Shown here: piece by piece, positions 21,435 to 29,522 of the stretch
How the letters are laid out: each line of letters begins with the position of its first letter
How positions within the stretch are numbered: the first letter of the stretch is position 1
Assembly (NCBI RefSeq): GCF_039871655.1
Contig: NZ_JBDPLZ010000006.1
Location: forward strand, 124,001 to 188,000
Origin: Actinocorallia sp039871655
GTDB taxonomy: Bacteria; Actinomycetota; Actinomycetes; Streptosporangiales; Streptosporangiaceae
Direction: 5' to 3'
DNA: 64,000 nucleotides
The notes under the pieces: generated by a model
Databases searched by the model: none
Told to the model about the DNA's origin: nothing
Seen by the model: the letters and a program-made list of their open reading frames with translations, nothing else
Program-made: the position numbers and the translations under genes

Positions 21435-23567
21435 TCACTCGGCGGCGGCCGGGACCTCAGCCTTGATCGACTTGATCAGCAGCTGGGCCACGTCCACGAC
21501 CTCCAGGGACTCCTTGGCCTCGCCGGCGGACTTCTTCTCGTTGATGGCGTCGCCGAGCATCACGAGGCAGAAGGGGCAGGCGGTGGACACGGTGTCCGGG
21601 TTGGTCTCCAGGGCCTCGTCGACGCGCTCGGTGTTGATGCGCTTGCCGATGCGCTCTTCCATCCACATGCGGGCGCCGCCGGCGCCGCAGCAGAAGCCCT
21701 TGTCCTTGCAGCGGTGCATCTCCTGCGTCTTGACGCCGGGGACCTTCGCCATGATGTCGCGCGGCTGCTTGTAGACCTTGTTGTGGCGGCCGAGGAAGCA
21801 GGGGTCGTGGTAGGTGATGTTCTCCTCGATGGGAGTCACCGGCACGAGCTTGCCGTTGTCGACCAGGTCCGCGAGCAGCTGGGTGTGGTGGACGACGTCG
21901 TAGTTGCCGCCGACCTGCGGGTACTCGTTGGCGAGGGTGTTGAAGCAGTGCGGGCAGGTCGCGACGATCTTCTTGACGCCCGCGTCGTTCAGGGTCTCGA
22001 CGTTCTGCTGGGCCATGCCCTGGAACAGGTACTCCATGCCCAGGCGGCGGGCCGGGTCACCGGTGCAGGCCTCCATCGGGCCGAGCACCGCGAACTTGAC
22101 GCCCGCGATGTGCAGGAGCTCGGCGACGGCCTTGGTGGTCTTCTTGGCCCGGTCCTCCAGGGCGCCGGCGCAGCCGACCCAGAAGAGGTACTCGGCGTCC
22201 TCGGGGATCTTCTCGTCGATCACTTCGACTTCGAAGTCCAGCTCCTCGATCCACTCGAGGCGCTTCATCTCGCCCATGCCCCACGGGTTGCCCTTGTTCT
22301 CGAGGTTGCGCAGCATGACGCCGGCCTCGGACGGGAAGGACGACTCGATCATGGCCTGGTAGCGGCGCATGTCCAGGATGTGGTCGATGTGCTCGATGTC
22401 GACGGGGCACTGCTCGACGCAGGCGCCGCAGTTGGTGCAGGACCACAGGACGTCGGGGTGGATGACGCCGTCCTCGGCGACCAGCGGCTTGTCGACCTCC
22501 ATGGCGAGCTTCTGCTCGTCGGTGAAGGCGGCCTGCTGCTCCTCGGTGGCCATGAAGTACGGGGCCTTGTGGAAGGCGTGGTCGCGCAGCTCCATGATCA
22601 GCAGCTTGGGCGACAGAGGCTTGCCGGTGTTCCAGGCGGGGCACTGCGACTGGCAGCGGCCGCACTCGGTGCAGGTCGCGAAGTCGAGGAAGCCCTTCCA
22701 GGTGAAGTCCTCGATCTTGGCACGGCCGAAGAGGTCCTCGTCCGGGTCGGCCTCCTCGAAGTCGAGGTTGGTGCCGTCGGGCTTGAGGACCGGCTGGGCC
22801 GCGCCCAGGCCGTTCGGGCGGCGCTTGAACATGACGTTCAGCGGCGCGAGGAAGATGTGCAGGTGCTTGGAGTTCACCACGATGACGAGGAACACCAGCG
22901 CCACGCCGATGTGCAGCAGCAGGCCGATCGAGCCGAGGATCTCCAGCGTGTCGTAGGACATGCCCTCGAAGAGCTTGCCGGTGGCGTAGGAGCCGAACGC
23001 GGCCTTGCCGAAGCCGAGGTGGTCCATCGCGGACAGCACGCCGCGGTAGAAGAACATCGTCCAGACCACGTTGAAGATCATGAACAGGATCAGCCACGCG
23101 CCGCCGGTGTGCGAGCCCTTGAACCGGGACTTGCGGTCGAGCTTGGCCGGCGCGTTCTTGATCCGGATGATGCTGAAGACGACCAGGCCGAGGAAGCACA
23201 TGATCGCGATGAAGTCCTGGACGAACCCGATCGGACCCCAGGTCTGCAGGACCGGGATGTGCGCGTCGAGGCCGAAGAACAATCCGACGCCGGCCTCGAG
23301 GTACACCGTGGCCAACAGGAAGAACGCCCACATGACGAAGAAGTGAGCGAGGCCGGGGATGGTCCACTTGAGCAGCTTGCGCTGTCCGAAGACCTCGGTC
23401 ACCTGACCTTCGACGTCACCCTTGGGGTCACGCTTGACGCTGGCGACCCGTTCCGGAGCGGGCTGCCCGCTCTTGAACAGGTTCCATAGGAAGAGCACTC
23501 GCTTCCCGGCGAGGAAGAGGGTCACCGCTATACCAGCGAGCCCGATTATCAACGTGAGCCAGAACAT
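21435..23567 (-). CDS. Membrane heterodisulfide-reductase-like Fe-S oxidoreductase
   Basis: 710 residues. The first 290 carry about six membrane helices with His/Gly-rich turns as in nitrate-reductase gamma (haem b) subunits. Then two ferredoxin motifs (CTECGRCQSQCPAWN and CTNCGACVEQCPVDIEHID) and two CCG domains (CTGDPARRLGMEYLFQ, PHCFNTLANEYP; HDPCFLGRHN, CCGAGGARMWMEERIGKRIN). This is the HdrD/HmeC-like quinone-linked layout; the related mycobacterial protein (Rv0338c type) is essential. The ATG at 23567 gives the first helix at residue 2. It transfers electrons between a cytosolic dithiol/disulfide and the quinone pool; partner unknown. Confidence 0.9.
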   Translation of the reverse strand: MFWLTLIIGLAGIAVTLFLAGKRVLFLWNLFKSGQPAPERVASVKRDPKGDVEGQVTEVFGQRKLLKWTIPGLAHFFVMWAFFLLATVYLEAGVGLFFGLDAHIPVLQTWGPIGFVQDFIAIMCFLGLVVFSIIRIKNAPAKLDRKSRFKGSHTGGAWLILFMIFNVVWTMFFYRGVLSAMDHLGFGKAAFGSYATGKLFEGMSYDTLEILGSIGLLLHIGVALVFLVIVVNSKHLHIFLAPLNVMFKRRPNGLGAAQPVLKPDGTNLDFEEADPDEDLFGRAKIEDFTWKGFLDFATCTECGRCQSQCPAWNTGKPLSPKLLIMELRDHAFHKAPYFMATEEQQAAFTDEQKLAMEVDKPLVAEDGVIHPDVLWSCTNCGACVEQCPVDIEHIDHILDMRRYQAMIESSFPSEAGVMLRNLENKGNPWGMGEMKRLEWIEELDFEVEVIDEKIPEDAEYLFWVGCAGALEDRAKKTTKAVAELLHIAGVKFAVLGPMEACTGDPARRLGMEYLFQGMAQQNVETLNDAGVKKIVATCPHCFNTLANEYPQVGGNYDVVHHTQLLADLVDNGKLVPVTPIEENITYHDPCFLGRHNKVYKQPRDIMAKVPGVKTQEMHRCKDKGFCCGAGGARMWMEERIGKRINTERVDEALETNPDTVSTACPFCLVMLGDAINEKKSAGEAKESLEVVDVAQLLIKSIKAEVPAAAE

Positions 23568-23750
23568 CTGTTCCGTCCTCCTGAGGTACGGCCATCGGCT
23601 GAAGCGTAGGGCTCGCTACAGACTGTCATTGCACGGGGGTCCCCGATTGTACCGGTGAGTAACTTACTAGACCAAGCCGTGGAACCCGCAAGTAGTAGAG
23701 CAGTCTGGGCTAGAGGTACCCCACGTTTCCCGTTCGTGACACAACAGATC

Positions 23751-23779
23751 TTGGAATGTCTGTTTTGTGAGGTTAGTCT
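23751..23779 (+). promoter_or_regulatory. Putative promoter of the secreted-paralogue locus
   Basis: TTGGAA at 23751-23756 and TAGTCT at 23774-23779, 17 bp apart, 60 bp before the first paralogue ATG; the last segment contains AAGGAG. The surrounding 23568-23838 spacer otherwise shows no gene. Confidence 0.5.
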
Positions 23780-23838
23780 CACCAGCATCATGAGGCGGGC
23801 GCGGCCTCCCGTTCACCCCACCCCCCAAGGAGCAAGTC

Positions 23839-24528
23839 ATGCGCCGTGTCGTCACGACCGGACTCGCAACTCTGGCTCTGACCCTCGGTTTCGCGGCGGC
23901 ACCGGCCTCCGCCGAGAACCTCTACACCCCCTCCGAAGAGGACTTCGCCGACTGCCCCGCGCGGCCGGCGAACGCCACGGAGTGGAAGTGCTTCGTCATG
24001 ACGGCGCTCGACGGGCAGTTCCGGCTCAAGAACATGAAGGTCCGGATCAACCACGCGGTGCGGCTCACCGTCGCGCAGGGCAAGGTGAACGGCCAGAACG
24101 TCGCGCAGACGGGCTCGGTCCGCAGCGAACCCATGCCGTTCGTCGCCGGCGTGCTCGGCACCCCGCTGGAGATCCCCGACCCCACCGGCTGGAAGGTGAA
24201 GATCGAGGCCACCGGCCACGCCTCCCCCGGCATCCTCTACCCGTCCAAGGTCGGGCTGAAGGCCCGCATCATCGGCGACGGACTCGGCGACAACTGCTGG
24301 ATCGGCTCGAACGCCGCCCCCGTCATCCTCGCCCCCCGCATCCAGTGGGCCATCCCCTCCGTCCAGGGCGGCCTGCTGATGGTCAAGGCCAAGGTCTACG
24401 ACGACATCTTCGCCATCGACTGGGCGACCGGCTGCCAGAGCCCGCTCGTCAACACGCTGATCGGCGCGGCCAACGCCACCAGCAACCACTTCGACGCCAC
24501 CTGGGCGATCCGTCACAAGACCTTCTAA
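23839..24528 (+). CDS. Secreted protein, paralogue 1 of 3
   Basis: 229 residues. A signal peptide (VVTTGLATLALTLGFAAAPASA, cleavage before ENLYTP) precedes a mature protein opening with a pattern shared by all three: xYxPSExDFADCPxxPxxAxxWxCxVxTxLDGxF. Two conserved Cys pairs (DCP...WKC; DNCWIGSN...TGCQS) suggest disulfides. No membrane anchor or catalytic motif. The ATG at 23839 has AAGGAG 8 bases upstream. The function is unknown; an envelope or secreted role is inferred. The next copy starts 12 bp after its stop. Confidence 0.8.
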   Translation: MRRVVTTGLATLALTLGFAAAPASAENLYTPSEEDFADCPARPANATEWKCFVMTALDGQFRLKNMKVRINHAVRLTVAQGKVNGQNVAQTGSVRSEPMPFVAGVLGTPLEIPDPTGWKVKIEATGHASPGILYPSKVGLKARIIGDGLGDNCWIGSNAAPVILAPRIQWAIPSVQGGLLMVKAKVYDDIFAIDWATGCQSPLVNTLIGAANATSNHFDATWAIRHKTF

Positions 24529-24540
24529 GGGGCCGTCCAG

Positions 24541-25260
24541 ATGAAATTCCGTCGTACCGCCGTCGTTCTCGGCGCCGCCGCGCTCACCCTCGGCCTGGCC
24601 GCATCCCCGGCCAGCGCCGAGCAGTCCTACGTCCCCAGCGAGACGGACTTCGCCGACTGCCCGCCCAAGCCCGCGGGCGCCGCGAAGTGGACGTGCTACG
24701 TCTCCACCGCGCTGGAGGGCGGCTTCACCCTCGGCACCACCAGGAGCGTCCGCATCCTCATCGACAAGCCGATGCGGATCACCTCCGCCGAGGGCGAGCT
24801 CGCCGACGGCACCAAGGTCACCGCGTTCGGCGGCGTCCGCCAGCCGCAGAACTTCAAGGTCGTGACGGTCGTCCCGGGCACCACCATCATCCTCTCGACC
24901 CTGCCGGAGTTCGAGGGACGGTTCGTCGGCGTGGGGCTGAACGGCAACGAGGCCGACGAGTTCAAGGTGCGGTTCCAGCTGTGGAGCCCCGGCGGGCTGC
25001 TCGGCTCGAACTGCACGATCGGCACGGACGCCGACCCCATCGTGTTCAAGCCGAAGATCAACGTCTCGCTGCCGTGGCTGTTCTGGCTGACCCCGATGGC
25101 GAAGGTGTGGGCGGAGGAGAAGAACTTCGCGCTGCCCGCCTCCACCGGCTGCAACACCTATCCGCTGCTGGGCCACCCGGACACGCTGCTGGGCCTGCCC
25201 TCCCCGAGCGGCACCAACTCTGCGGACTTCGTGTGGGCCGTGCGGCACAAGACGTTCTGA
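24541..25260 (+). CDS. Secreted protein, paralogue 2 of 3
   Basis: 239 residues. Signal peptide (TAVVLGAAALTLGLAASPASA), then the shared motif EQSYVPSETDFADCPPKPAGAAKWTCYVSTALEGGF. The TIVLSTLPEFEGRF region is in the position of the TGWKVKIEATGH stretch of paralogue 1, so divergence is spread over the whole protein, with Cys residues kept. A short gap (12 bp) to paralogue 1 suggests one transcript. It ends KTF like copy 1. Function unknown. Confidence 0.8.
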   Translation: MKFRRTAVVLGAAALTLGLAASPASAEQSYVPSETDFADCPPKPAGAAKWTCYVSTALEGGFTLGTTRSVRILIDKPMRITSAEGELADGTKVTAFGGVRQPQNFKVVTVVPGTTIILSTLPEFEGRFVGVGLNGNEADEFKVRFQLWSPGGLLGSNCTIGTDADPIVFKPKINVSLPWLFWLTPMAKVWAEEKNFALPASTGCNTYPLLGHPDTLLGLPSPSGTNSADFVWAVRHKTF

Positions 25261-25346
25261 TCGTTATCAGAGGGATCTTCATAACCCGGTAAGTGCCGAG
25301 TTACCCTCCTCCCACACCCCACCCCGCAGTACCAGGAGCCCCTCTG

Positions 25347-26072
25347 ATGAAGCACCTCCCGCGCCGTCTCGCGGTCGGCGCCGCGGCGGCCCTCGCCACC
25401 CTCGGCCTGGCCTCCGCGCCCGCCTCCGCCGAGAACGCCTACACCCCGTCCGAGGCCGACTTCGCCGCCTGCCCCGCCAAGCCGGCGGACGCCAAGTCGT
25501 GGACCTGCTACTCGGCCACCGTTCTCGACGGCACGATCGACATCGGCTCCGTCAGGGTCAAGGTCGACTCCCCTCTCCAGCTGGTCACCGCGCAGGGCAA
25601 GCTCAACGACGGCACCTCCGTCGCCCGGCTCGGCGCCCTCACCGGCGGTACGCTGACCGTCCAGACCCCGCTGCCGGGAACCCCCCTGTACATCCAGGAC
25701 CTCACCGGCACCAAGGTGAAGATCGAGGCCACCGGGCAGGTCGCTCCGGGCACCACCATGCCCCGGGAGTTCGGGGTCAAGTTCCGCTTCACCCACCCCC
25801 TGCTGTCCAGCAACTGCTGGGTGGGCACCAACAGCAGCCCGATCATGCTCAAGCCCGTGATCGGCCTCGCCCTGCCCGAGCTGCGCAACAACCTGCTCAT
25901 GCTCAAGGTGTGGACGACCGACAACACCTTCGCCCTGCCGAAGGCGTCCGGCTGCGGCCTGATCCCCGGCGGCCTGATCGACATGGCCGTCAACGACCGC
26001 TTCAACCTGCCGAACAACTCCGGCGACAACAAGGCGAGCTGGAACTGGGTGGTCCGCCACAAGACCCTCTGA
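25347..26072 (+). CDS. Secreted protein, paralogue 3 of 3
   Basis: 241 residues. Start ATG at 25347 (MKHLPRRLAVGAAAAL) chosen because it gives a clean signal peptide ending APASA; an upstream in-frame ATG at 25293 would add an unlikely leader. Motif ENAYTPSEADFAACPAKPADAKSWTCYSATVLDGTI matches the other two. The LTGTKVKIEATGQVAPG segment is closer to copy 1 than to copy 2. An 86-bp spacer with GTTATCAG...ATAACC inverted elements separates it from copy 2, so it may have its own promoter. Function unknown. Confidence 0.8.
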   Translation: MKHLPRRLAVGAAAALATLGLASAPASAENAYTPSEADFAACPAKPADAKSWTCYSATVLDGTIDIGSVRVKVDSPLQLVTAQGKLNDGTSVARLGALTGGTLTVQTPLPGTPLYIQDLTGTKVKIEATGQVAPGTTMPREFGVKFRFTHPLLSSNCWVGTNSSPIMLKPVIGLALPELRNNLLMLKVWTTDNTFALPKASGCGLIPGGLIDMAVNDRFNLPNNSGDNKASWNWVVRHKTL

Positions 26073-26093
26073 GTACCGCTCTCCCCCGAGACG

Positions 26094-26137
26094 AACGGGC
26101 CCGGCCGCCTTCCCCCCCGAGAGGCGCCGGGCCCGTT
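26094..26137. terminator. Bidirectional terminator between convergent genes
   Basis: AACGGGCCCGGC and GCCGGGCCCGTT form a 12-bp stem around a 20-base C-rich loop; TTCCCTTTAA follows on the plus strand. It separates paralogue 3 from the leftward CU044_5270-like gene. Confidence 0.8.
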
Positions 26138-26147
26138 CCCTTTAACG

Positions 26148-27293
26148 TTACGGCCTCTCGTCGGCCCATCCGGACGAGGTAATCGTCACAGCGTTCCAGA
26201 CGGCCCCCACGGGTAGGCCTGCCTGGTGGCCGCCCGGTTTCACGACCACGCTGTCGCTCTGGAGCGCCCGGCCGGTCTCCCGGTCGAACAGAAGACGGTT
26301 GAGGAGGACGCCCCCATCCGTCTTCTCCTCCATGCTCACCGCGGTGCCCGTCCGGCCGTCCATGTCCTTGACGTTATCGACGACCCGTACGGTCTTGAGC
26401 TCCGCGAGCATCCGGAACGCCGCGCCGCGGACCTTGGGACGCACCGGCATGTCGATGATCAGCCCGGTGGCCACCCGGTACAGCCACGCCTCGGACGTCA
26501 TGGGGACGCTCGTGGACTCGGTGTCGTGCCCGCTGTAGGAACGCAGAAGCCACGCCTTGAGCCGCTTCGGATCGTCCGGAAGGCTCAGCAGGTCCTTCAT
26601 CGTGACGTTCTCGCCGAGCCAGAACACCTTGTCCCCGTCCACCAGCGGGCTCCGGTTGGTGCGCGCTTTTCCGGGCTCCTTGTCGATCGGGAAGGTGCCC
26701 AGGCCGGGAGAACCGGAAGCGGCGGGCTTCGGCGCCTCCCCGAAGACCCGGGACGGGGAACCCGCCTGCCTCCACGCCGCCTCGTCCTCGGGCCCGGGAA
26801 ACCCGAATCCGAGCCGCTGCGAACGGCTGATCTGGTCTCCGCCGGGCGCGTACGGCGTCCACATCTCGTTCTTGTCGAGCATGTAGACGTAGTAGTCGTG
26901 CTCGCCCCGGATGGGCATCAGGCTTCGCTGGACGGACGCCGTGTGCCACCACTCACCGGTCTCGTCCGGCTGGGCTTCGGCTTGGGACGCGGCGGCCAGC
27001 AGGACCGTGCGCGCGTCCAGGACGACGGACGCGGACGGGGAGGCCGCCGCGGGAGCCTGCGGAGGAGAAGGCGTGCCTCCCTGCGTGCCGGCGATCACCA
27101 CCGCCGCCGCCGTCACGGCGCCCGCCAGGCCCAGCCCCCACATGGGCCTGAGGCTTCGCGACGGTGATGCCTTCCGGCGGGGCTGCCGGGGCTGCGCGAA
27201 GGCGTGGTTCAACTCCTGGGCCCGGGTGACGGCGTCCACAGGGGCGTCCAGGTGCGCGGGCCGGGCCGCTCGCAGTTCTTCCATCTCGTTCAA
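26148..27293 (-). CDS. CU044_5270-family membrane protein coupled to sigma factor
   Basis: 381 residues. A cytosolic N-terminus of about 50 residues, one membrane helix (MWGLGLAGAVTAAAVVIAGTQ), then a large extracytoplasmic domain with DARTVLLAAASQAEAQPDETGEWWHTASVQ near the start, the region typical of CU044_5270 proteins. The TTG at 27293 is chosen: AGGAG lies 5 bases upstream and the codon overlaps the sigma stop (TTGA). The GTG at 27299 and the ATG at 27284 fit less well. These proteins accompany SigE-like factors and are thought to act as membrane partners or effectors; the role is inferred. Confidence 0.8.
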   Translation of the reverse strand: MNEMEELRAARPAHLDAPVDAVTRAQELNHAFAQPRQPRRKASPSRSLRPMWGLGLAGAVTAAAVVIAGTQGGTPSPPQAPAAASPSASVVLDARTVLLAAASQAEAQPDETGEWWHTASVQRSLMPIRGEHDYYVYMLDKNEMWTPYAPGGDQISRSQRLGFGFPGPEDEAAWRQAGSPSRVFGEAPKPAASGSPGLGTFPIDKEPGKARTNRSPLVDGDKVFWLGENVTMKDLLSLPDDPKRLKAWLLRSYSGHDTESTSVPMTSEAWLYRVATGLIIDMPVRPKVRGAAFRMLAELKTVRVVDNVKDMDGRTGTAVSMEEKTDGGVLLNRLLFDRETGRALQSDSVVVKPGGHQAGLPVGAVWNAVTITSSGWADERP

Positions 27294-27814
27294 GACCACT
27301 CCTGGCTTGGGACCCGGATCCGGGGGGAGGACGTCCTCTGGGGTTCTTCGAGTGCCTGCGTGAGGCGTTTGCGCGCGCGGTGCAGCCGGACCCGGAACGC
27401 GGCCTGGCCGCAACCGACCACTGCGGAGGCCTCCTTCACCGTCAGGTCGTGCCAGGCGACGAGCAGAAGCAACTCCCGGTCGTCCTCGGAGAGGGCCGCC
27501 AGCGCCCGGAGCACCTCCAGGCGTTCGGCCACCTGTTCGGCGTGGTCGCCTTCGGCCCAGGCCTTCAGTTCGGCCTGCAGGGAGTCACGGCGGGCCTGCG
27601 CCCGGATGTTCTCCCTCAGGACGTTGCGCGCCACCCCGATGAGCCAGGGCAGCGGGCCGGGCGGCACGTCGTCCAGCCGCCGCCAGGCGATCGCGAAGGT
27701 TTCGCTGACCACCTCGTCGGCGATCTGTCGGCCCGCCCTGCCGACCACGTAGGCCCACACCCGCTGCCGACACTCGTCGTACATGTCGGTGAAGCGCTGA
27801 TGATCGTCGTTCAC
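27290..27814 (-). CDS. ECF-type sigma-70 factor
   Basis: 174 residues. Region 2 (DDHQRFTDMYDECRQRVWAYVVGRAGRQIADEVVSETFAIAWRRLDDVPPGPLPWLIGVARNVLRENIRAQARRD) and region 4 (LRALAALSEDDRELLLLVAWHDLTVKEASAVVGCGQAAFRVRLHRARKRLTQAL) are complete. The GTG at 27814 follows GGAGG by 3 bp; the ATG 6 codons upstream lacks a ribosome site. The gene downstream starts in its stop codon and encodes a membrane partner. Signal and regulon unknown. Confidence 0.85.
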   Translation of the reverse strand: MNDDHQRFTDMYDECRQRVWAYVVGRAGRQIADEVVSETFAIAWRRLDDVPPGPLPWLIGVARNVLRENIRAQARRDSLQAELKAWAEGDHAEQVAERLEVLRALAALSEDDRELLLLVAWHDLTVKEASAVVGCGQAAFRVRLHRARKRLTQALEEPQRTSSPRIRVPSQEWS

Positions 27815-27959
27815 ACGCCTCCGCCCCTTCATCCGGATGTCTCTGACACCGGGTAGTGGTCGCCGGAGGCCTGGCGTTACATCCCGTCTCATCCGACCGG
27901 ACGCCCTGGGAATCTCGGTCGTCGCGATTCCGGAGGGCGAGCCCGCCCGTTTCCGCGCT

Positions 27960-29123
27960 TCAGTTCTTCGGCTGGGGGTTGGCTTTCAGCCACTTCTCGA
28001 ACTCGGCCTTGAGCTTGAGGAAGCCCTCGTAGTCCTCCGCGTACTTGGTGAGGCGTTCGGTCGGGTTCGTCGCGACGAAGTACAGCCACTTCCCCTTGGC
28101 GGGGTTCAGGGCCGCCTCGATGGCGGCGACACTGGGGTTGCCGATCGGCCCCGGCGGCAGCCCGCGGTGGGTGTAGAGGTTGTAGGGCGAGTCGATGGCC
28201 TGGTGCCGCTCCCGCACGTCGAGAGTGCGTTTCTGCCACGCGTACAGCAGGGCCGTGTCGAACTGGATCATCATGTCGATGTTGAGACGGTTGTAGATGA
28301 CCCGGGAGATCTTCCGGTAGTCCTCGGGACGGCCGGCCTCCGCCTCGATGAGGCTGGCGACGGTGAGGACCTCCGCGGGGGTGAAGCCCGCCTTCGCGCC
28401 CTTGGAGAAGGGAATGTCACGGGTCTCCTCCTTGAACCGGGAGACCATCATCTTGAGCAGCTGCTCCGCCGTCGCGTCCGGCGGCAGGTCGTACCGCCCG
28501 GGGTACAGGTACCCCTCGACCTTGCCCTTGGCGGACGCCGGAAGCCCCAGGGACCGGGCGTCGACCTTCTTGAACTTCCCGACCGGGATGCCCGTGGCCT
28601 TCGACAACTGGGCGTAGATCTCCGACGACCATTTGCCCGGGGAGACGTCCACCACCCCGGTCCTGGCCTTCGGGTCGAGCAGCAGCGTGACGGCCGCCTG
28701 CGCGGACATCTGCCGACGCATCTTGTAGAAGCCCGGCTGCAGTCCCTGGAGTTTCGTGCCGGCCGCCTTGGTGAACGCCTTGACGGACTTGACGACGTCG
28801 GCCTCCAACAGGGTCTGGCCCACGTCGGCGGTGTAGTCGCCCTGCGCCACCTCGATGGTGACGCGTCCGGTGCCCTCGCCGGAGTAGTCCGGCGGGTTCA
28901 TGAGGGTGTCCAGCCTGGTGTAGCCGTAGTAGCCGCCGCCTCCGACCAGGATCAGAAGGAAGACCAGCGCCATCGCGACCGCCGCGCCGCCGCGCCGCCG
29001 GGTCTTGCGCTGCCGCCGGGCGGACCGCTCCGACTGCACCGGCAGGTCGACCGCGGTCGACTCGCTGCCGCGCCGCCGAGGCCGCGTGTCTTCGCCTTCT
29101 CCCCAGAAGTCCGTGTCAACCAT
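27960..29123 (-). CDS. mltG: Endolytic murein transglycosylase MltG
   Basis: 387 residues. Cytosolic Arg-rich N-terminus of about 70 residues, one membrane helix (AVAMALVFLLILVGGGGYYGY), a LysM-like segment, then the MltG/YceG catalytic domain with EVLTVASLIEAEAGRPEDYRKISRVIYNRL (catalytic Glu in IEAEAG), DTALLYAW, DSPYNLYTHRGLPPGPIGNPSVAAIEAALNP and the LYFVATNP end. It cuts nascent peptidoglycan strands at the membrane and sets glycan length. The ATG at 29123 follows AAGGGAAC. It is alone, but often lies in a ruvX-aroE region; that neighbourhood is outside view here. Confidence 0.92.
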   Translation of the reverse strand: MVDTDFWGEGEDTRPRRRGSESTAVDLPVQSERSARRQRKTRRRGGAAVAMALVFLLILVGGGGYYGYTRLDTLMNPPDYSGEGTGRVTIEVAQGDYTADVGQTLLEADVVKSVKAFTKAAGTKLQGLQPGFYKMRRQMSAQAAVTLLLDPKARTGVVDVSPGKWSSEIYAQLSKATGIPVGKFKKVDARSLGLPASAKGKVEGYLYPGRYDLPPDATAEQLLKMMVSRFKEETRDIPFSKGAKAGFTPAEVLTVASLIEAEAGRPEDYRKISRVIYNRLNIDMMIQFDTALLYAWQKRTLDVRERHQAIDSPYNLYTHRGLPPGPIGNPSVAAIEAALNPAKGKWLYFVATNPTERLTKYAEDYEGFLKLKAEFEKWLKANPQPKN

Positions 29124-29522
29124 CAGTTCCCTTGATCGGCTTACCAGGAATCCCCGGTGGGGCACCTCTTCGCTGGCTCCCCGATCACGACATCCGAGCC
29201 CCTCGCGATGCGACTAGAGGTTTGACCGTTATATGGCTTTCACCATAGAAGCACCCAGTTTAGCTGGGGATTATACGCGTAGGGCCGCTTCCTTAGGGAT
29301 CTTTCTTCGCGGCGCCCCGACCGCACCAGGCGATCCCCACCCCGCCCTCCCCCACTTCGGGAATCTTCTGAGGGACTCAATCGTTCTGCCAGCAGCAAGG
29401 CAAGAAAGTTGAGTCGATGAGACTCAAGTGATTTGACAAAGGAACGCTCCCTGGGCATCCTTGGAGCAGCGGATCTCTTTCAGGCCCGACACAGACCTGA
29501 CGAGCAACGGAGGATTCTGACG
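29124..29522. promoter_or_regulatory. mltG/dnaK intergenic region
   Basis: 399 bp with the mltG promoter on the left and the dnaK control region on the right. AT-richer patches lie at 29220-29280. The HAIR site at 29408-29428 is described separately. The GGAGG at 29508-29512 is the dnaK ribosome site. No gene is seen between. Confidence 0.6.
29408..29428. promoter_or_regulatory. HAIR operator (HspR-binding inverted repeat)
   Basis: GTTGAGT-N7-ACTCAAG matches the actinobacterial HAIR consensus CTTGAGT-N7-ACTCAAG with one mismatch. HspR, encoded as the fourth gene of the operon, represses from this site with DnaK as co-repressor in streptomycetes and mycobacteria. It lies 95 bp before the dnaK ATG. 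Confidence 0.9.

Noticed and set aside
21060..23489. 809-codon rightward open frame
   Set aside because: Antisense to the Fe-S oxidoreductase, whose motifs are unambiguous; the open frame is a by-product of high GC.
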